Part shown: in pieces, positions 59,084-64,000 of the stretch
Numbering within the stretch: position 1 is the first letter of the stretch
How the letters are laid out: the number at the start of each line of letters is the position of its first letter
Assembly (NCBI GenBank): GCA_002110485.1
Contig: MOWL01000089.1
Span: 248,001-312,000 of the forward strand
Source: Emergomyces orientalis
Taxonomy: Eukaryota > Ascomycota > Eurotiomycetes > Onygenales > Ajellomycetaceae
DNA length: 64,000 nucleotides
Reading direction: 5' to 3'
The notes under the pieces: model-generated
What the model was told of the DNA's origin: nothing
Seen by the model: only the letters and a program-made list of their open reading frames with translations
The model's database searches: none
Program-made: the position numbers and the translations under genes

Positions 59084-62000
59084 TTTTAAGTAATAAACCA
59101 CCACCAACTTCCCAACAAATAGCTTGACAGGCGACTTGATAATGCCGTCTAGTATGCATGGGCTCTATTTTATGTTTGGGGTGTTTTGTTGGAGTTCTCC
59201 GGAGGCGAAAGGGCGATATCCTTGTCACATTCATATTTATTACTCTAGCTACTTTCCCCCCCTTTTTTTTGTTAATGTATAGGAATTGGTGGTGTTCGTG
59301 ATTTGAAAAGTTAAGCTGATTGAATCTCTTTTTTCATTTTGATCGACGGTTTTATGTAGTTGTGGTTGCAACATATTCTTGTTTCTCGTTTTCTTTTATC
59401 CACGTGTGTGTTATTACATAGTTGTTCTACCTTTTTCTTTCATTCGCGTCGCTTGTCGTTAAATGCCTTGTTTCTCTTCATTCTTTTTACTGTTGTTCTG
59501 TATTATTTCTTTTCTTTATTTTCCAATTTCCCATATCCTTAGCGCCCTCCACTCTAGAATTCTCTGTACACTTATACCACTATTTTTCCGCCTCTGTCCT
59601 TGCTCGATGCTCTAGTTTCATTTTTCGTCTTTTCCTTCTTGTGCTCTCCTCTCTTTCCCTCGATGACGCTGGGAACTACGTTTCCGCCTTTCACATTTCT
59701 TGCCAGAGAATCTCGCCAGATTCTGCTTCTGTATGTATGCAAGTATGTCCAGTACATGTGTACCACACCAGCCATCGAAGTTTCTCGCCGAGTTCAGTTG
59801 AGTTTGGGCTTAATGGAAATGAAGTCTCTAGCTCATTTTCATATTTTTTTGGTCCTTTTTTTGGTACCAGCAACTTCGACCACTCAGGTTTAAGCCTGGC
59901 GGACAGAAGGGAGAGCGGTAAACGGTGAAAAGGCATAGGCAGTACATATCTATAGCATACAATAACATAATACTGTTTATTATCAATTGCCTTTACATGA
60001 GCTTTGTTTTTTGCGGTTATTATTCTTGAACTCGGAGACATCGAAACTTGCAGGTAAGGTAGTGGAACCGGGAATCCTCTGGCCTATTCTTCGGTTCATG
60101 CACCGTACATGTGTTGCAGGTGCGTGTGCAGGTTCAAACACATACATCCGCAAGCCCAACGTCTCCGAGGTTCCCGTTCTGACACAGACTGTTTGATTAC
60201 ATGCTTTCAGTCATAGATGAGTTTTCTCATAGGTGGATCATTGGATAGATGGTATGTTGTCTTCCTTATCTACCTCCAACTCTCCCTATCCGGCCCAGGT
60301 GTTTAAATTTTCGGTACTATGTTTGCTATTTGCCTAGACATGCGTAGACATTAGGTATACAGATGAAAACATGGAATTAAAAGCCTCGCCTGGAATGGCT
60401 TGCTTTGGCGCAGAAGGGTTCATCAAGGTAAGGGAGATATTGTCTGGTTATGCTCAGTTCACTAGCAGACGTTAACATGTTATGGCTTACCCCCATTTTA
60501 ATACGATGATTTCATAGTCTCCTACCACTCGGTCTGTAGTTCCAATCATGCCCAAATAGCTTGTTCTTCAATGCTCAACGGCTACCATTAGTCTGTAACG
60601 GCTTCAGACGGCCTTAGTATTCTCCCCTCCTCCGTCAAGGGTGTATGCTCGTGTTTAGTTATAAAGCACAGCGCTGATATGCAGCGGGTTTCTTGATTTC
60701 ATAGAGCTCACTGTAGCACGGCACAGAGTTGAATATGTTAGCAACTCCTGAGATACGTGGTATGTAAAAAGTTAATCCTTATCCCCAGATTATCTGAAAT
60801 GCTTGGTTGCATAATTGACACAAGTTATTGTGGCAACACGGGATCATGTAGTAACTAAATACCCAGGGGTTGCCTGATTCTCAATGAATATCCAAAAGGT
60901 ATACTCAGCTTTCTGCTTGCCTAAGTTCGTCAGGTAGAGAGCAGTCTCTGACATCAGGTTCAGTCAGAGCCTCAGAACGTTAAAAGGATGGGAGTCATTC
61001 GGTTGATTGGGGACGGTATGCTTCCGGTTGTGTCTGGAGACAAAGGATACGTGAACCATCCCACTCCCTCGCATTATAGATATATAATGGCATAACTTAT
61101 TGAAAAGTGTGTTCAAGAAGAGTCTGTCTGATGCCTGCATGAATGTGGCTGGTAGTGCCAATTCCCTTTTTGGGGATTAGGGCTTGGCGCCCAGTATCCA
61201 AATCTCCTTTTTATTTTTATTTTCTGTTGATCTTTATGTTCATCCTCGGTAGACTTCAATACCAACGACAATCGCTCTTGATCTCTTGTTAATTTTGTAT
61301 ATGGGTCATTTCCCTCACAGCTAGCAGGTTAGTTTTTGAACACGATCTGTGTTACATCTTACTTCGCTGGCAACTTACTCCATTTGTTGTTCCTTGTGAC
61401 ATCGTTGTCCACGTTTGTAACCACCAACCACTTCTGTGTCTCCCCGTTGACTCCATATCTATTTGTGGGCTATATGGCCTCGATGTGGGTGCCCGGAAAT
61501 AGCTGAACATGAAAGATTCAACCCCATACAGCTATCAGGGAGCGGTGATCACAAACATCGACCTTTATCGACAGACATAGAGAGGCTCTGTGAGAGGACA
61601 TACGTAGACATTTGGCCCATCTACATTACTTGAATCTTCGCATGGCTCAGTGCATCCAGATTTGACTTGTCCATCATGTTGGATCCAAATGATCATCTTC
61701 TCATCAACTATTGAGGTCTACATGCCATTTGAGAGGCTTCTAAAGCCTCTCGCCCTAAGATCTCTCTCCATTGCAAAAAATGGACTAACGAACTCGTCAC
61801 CGGGCTCGAAGCCCCTAAGTTCGTGTACTAACCTCCTGATAGGTAGCACTAAACGGTGATAGCTTTTCTATGGACCGTGCGTTTGTTACTTTGCATAGAA
61901 AAAAGTCATAGCTCTTGGGCTAGGGATCAAAAACGATCTCACCCTGCTCCTCACCCATTGCGATATGTCATTGTCTCTCTTCTCCACTTTTGATCTCACG

Positions 62001-62477
62001 GAGATATGTTCTCTCCCAGTAGTTTGAAGCCACGCGACGATTATTTTGAAGCAATGATCTTTTTACCTAAGTAAGTTGTCGGTTCTAGAACCTTGCCATT
62101 GGCGTTCTCTAGGCTTAGACTTGTGCTCACAGTGCTGTATTTCGATTGTGTCGAAGATAGCTCTGTCCCAGTAAATCTACTGCTAGTTCACATAGTCGGC
62201 CAGCCAGCGACTTAACCCAAAAGGAAAGTGACAGGTACAGCTGTCTTCAAGTTATCCGATTGAACATTATGGGAGACTGCCATACCACTTTCATCTTCTA
62301 CTGCTGCTCCAAGCGGACCCAAGACTAGCTGAACAAAGTTTTTGCGCCCTATACCTGTGATCGACTATTATTTTCTTCCAAAAATTCCGGGGCCATACGC
62401 TTGGTAAACGTTCAGTTGCTTTATTATTGAAGACCAGGTCATACCCTATGGATCTTCTACCAACTACTCGATTAAAT

Positions 62478-62666
62478 TTAATAATACCATCGCTGTACCA
62501 GGCCAATAACAACAATATCATCAAAATATGCTCGACACAAATGAAAATCTGAACACAGTCCTCTCTCTACGGTGTCACAGAAATCAAACCCAGTCGACAT
62601 CAACATTGGACAGTCGTGTTTCTCAGCATCCGTTACTGCAAAATTGCACTTCAGAAATTGGCTCAA
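62478..62666 (-). pseudogene. Possible decayed reverse-transcriptase fragment
   Basis: The minus-strand reading contains FLKCNFAVTDAE and, further on, DTVERGL and AYFDDIVVIG. The order weakly recalls the gypsy-type series (fingers motif, then Y/F-x-DD box). Thumb, RNase H and integrase motifs could not be confirmed downstream. Chance cannot be excluded. Confidence 0.25.
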
Positions 62667-62717
62667 TTTTTCATGTCTGGGGCGATTGAAAGAATAAGGC
62701 TTAACTGCATCTGTCTC

Positions 62718-62725
62718 TATAAAAA
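62718..62725 (+). promoter_or_regulatory. TATA box of the secreted repeat protein gene
   Basis: TATAAAAA, 163 bases before the start codon at 62888, in a locally good context (CTCTATAAAAAGGGC). It suggests a strongly regulated promoter. Confidence 0.6.
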
Positions 62726-62887
62726 GGGCAGTATCACCTCCCTGTTGGCTCTCTTTCCTTTAATTCATCACCGGGTTCAATCATCTATCTGATCACATAA
62801 ACGAGCAAATCATACTTTTATGACTTTTGCCTCTGCTTTCTTCAATACTCCTCCATATATCTTTTTGATATACTTCAAGCATACAAG

Positions 62888-63591
62888 ATGTTTTGCATCA
62901 ATCAGATCCTTCAATTTGCCATTCTAGGTGCTGGGTACGTATTTCTCATTCCTGCACTTCCAGTGATTGTGGTATTTCAAGCCTCTGACACCCCTTTAGT
63001 CTTGCTGCTGCGAATCCCATTCCCGGAGGCGACCACTACCCGGACAAGGAACCCAAAACCGTCACAGTGACCGAGTATAAGACGGCCTATAAACCAGTCA
63101 CCGAGCACAAGGAAATCACCAAGTTCGTGACTGTGAACCATCCTGTCACTCACTGGAAGACCATGACGATAACAGACTATCCCAAGCCTGTAACGAAAAC
63201 TGACTACAAGCCCGTGACTGTTGTCCACACCAAGGCCGTTACTGTTACTGCTGTCAAGGAGCTCACCGTTACTAAGACCGCCGTTCACGAGAAACCCGTC
63301 ACCCATTTCCAGACCATCACTGTGCCAGGGAAGCCCGTGCCCGTGCCGACTACCATCGTCAAAGTCCAAACTGTCGCGGGCAAGTGCGATGAGCCAAAGA
63401 AGCACGACGATGGAAAGAAGGCGGATGGAAAACACGAGGATGGAAAGTACCTCGAAGGAAAATATGACGGTGGAAAGTACTTCGATGGAAAGTACGATGG
63501 TGGAAAGAAGGATGACGGCAAGAAGGATGATGGAAAGGACGACAAGAAAGACGATGGTTCCAAGGGTTACGATACCAAAGGCGATTATTAG
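62888..63591 (+). CDS. Small secreted repeat protein (Val/Thr-rich then Asp-Gly-Lys-rich), unknown function
   Basis: Two exons, 62888-62934 and 63000-63591, give 212 residues. MFCINQILQFAILGAGLAAA is a signal peptide, split by the intron. The mature protein has two parts. Residues about 33-130 are built of Val/Thr-rich strands in which xxPVT recurs (YKPVTEH, HPVTHW, PKPVTKT, YKPVTVV, EKPVTHF), suggesting a beta-rich, fibre-like or wall-associated structure. Residues about 140-212 are DGK-type repeats (KYDGGK, KYFDGK, KKDDGK) with alternating charges. Only one Cys remains in the mature part. There is no GPI-anchor-like hydrophobic C terminus and no known domain. A strong TATA box precedes it. 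Cell-wall, adhesive or metal-binding roles are possible but unproven; no family is recognised. Confidence 0.85.
63414..63558 (+). repeat. Degenerate 9- to 15-base repeats encoding DGK units
   Basis: GATGGAAAG and close variants recur many times, encoding D-G-K with two-residue spacers. Copies near 63440-63510 (KYLEGKYDGG, KYFDGKYDGG) form a 10-residue period, which suggests recent expansion by slippage. Confidence 0.75.
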
Positions 63592-63802
63592 CTGCAGCTC
63601 CGAGCTACCAGGTAAAACTTTTCTCCCCTTTTATACCTAGGTAGTCAGCAATACTTCAAACTGGCCAAACATACCATACCTAGTATATAAAATCTACTAG
63701 ATGTGACTCCCGGTTTGCTGGCTTTTAGGAAAGCAGGATCTGAGTGGACAATCGAGTCAAAAGGGGGTCAGAAAAATCAGCCGGAAAACGCATCCCCTAC
63801 CC

Positions 63803-63837
<35 letters not shown>

Positions 63838-64000
63838 GAAAAAGAAAAAAAAGAAAAAAAACCAAGGAAATGGTCCGGGAGGTGGAAATGCAATCAATAC
63901 TCAGCATCCTTCACCCCCTCTCCCGTCCATGTTCCTCAACTCTTTATTTTGAATTTCTCAAATTTTCCTGCTTCTTGATCCATTGATCAATTCCCCTTTC
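63592..64000. other. 3' flank with an A/G-rich microsatellite
   Basis: Holds a TATA-like GTATATAAAATC at about 63682 and an AAAAG repeat at about 63804-63860. No gene is visible before the window ends; open frames here are products of the repeat. Confidence 0.5.
63804..63860. repeat. AAAAG microsatellite with flanking A runs
   Basis: A run of A is followed by several AAAAG units and further A-rich sequence. Confidence 0.8.

Larger units (their letters stand above)
59084..62887. other. Long gene-free stretch with possible retroelement trace
   Basis: About 3.8 kb without a supported gene. The left part (to about 60.0 kb) is T-rich, probably 3' flank of MDM31. Between about 60.9 and 62.7 kb the sequence is stop-rich on both strands. 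On the minus strand near 62535 it contains a single AYFDDIVVIG stretch resembling the catalytic box of reverse transcriptases. No long terminal repeats were seen by eye. A TATA box for the last gene lies at its right end. Confidence 0.4.

Noticed and set aside
63703..63986. Lys-rich frames at the right edge
   Set aside because: Produced by the AAAAG repeat; no coding evidence.

Overview
The window is nuclear DNA of a filamentous ascomycete (Pezizomycotina, most likely Eurotiomycetes, possibly Onygenales). This rests on short introns of about 50-150 bases with CTAAC-like branch points, a HET-domain gene, a Zn2Cys6 regulator with a fungal-specific domain, an HSP30-type small heat shock protein, long untranslated leaders, and sequence similarity judged from memory. 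No database search was possible, so the species is not assigned. Gene models were built by hand from frame continuity, splice sites and family conservation.

Left part (1-31 kb). A Snf2/RING helicase-ubiquitin ligase of the Irc20/SHPRH type (751-5552) and the proteasome adaptor Ecm29 (6250-12042) run rightwards. After a 2.8 kb leader/intergenic stretch comes a Zn2Cys6 transcription factor whose zinc cluster is split over five exons, two of only 10 bases (14804-17584). A decayed phosphotransferase-family pseudogene lies near 18.5-19.1 kb. Then come a WW-domain PhoD-like protein (20848-24682), a secreted class 3 lipase (25251-26844) and a secreted GH43 arabinanase (28520-29775).

Middle (31-46 kb). 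A tRNA-Glu(CUC) sits at 31.5 kb in a gene-poor stretch. It is followed by a broken copy of an uncharacterised fungal two-helix membrane protein family, with a perfect 20-base tandem duplication that shifts the frame. Next are the Arp2/3 subunit ARPC1 (minus), a one-RRM U2B''/U1A-like protein (plus), the autophagy E2-like enzyme ATG10 (minus), a long low-complexity protein with an N-myristoylation motif whose frame continues past a single TAG (40484-43306), and a small heat shock protein with two possible starts, upstream heat shock elements and a TATA box (44400-45191, minus).

Right part (46-64 kb). This holds a fumarylacetoacetate-hydrolase-family enzyme, the 20S proteasome beta7 subunit (PRE4, with an apparent GC-AG intron), an HCNGP/SAP30BP-like protein, a HET protein with two C-terminal ZZ zinc fingers, the proteasome beta6 subunit (PRE7), the pre-rRNA processing factor PNO1/DIM2 and the mitochondrial inner-membrane protein MDM31. 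A 3.8 kb gene-free stretch has only a possible reverse-transcriptase-like trace. The window ends with an unrecognised small secreted protein made of Val/Thr-rich and Asp-Gly-Lys-rich repeats.

The housekeeping genes do not form a single pathway. Three proteasome genes (ECM29, PRE4, PRE7) and PNO1 do share the window. The items most worth a second look are the secreted repeat protein, the GC-AG intron, the micro-exon zinc cluster, the frame continuing past a stop at 42.6 kb, the possible dual-start heat shock protein and the two pseudogenes.
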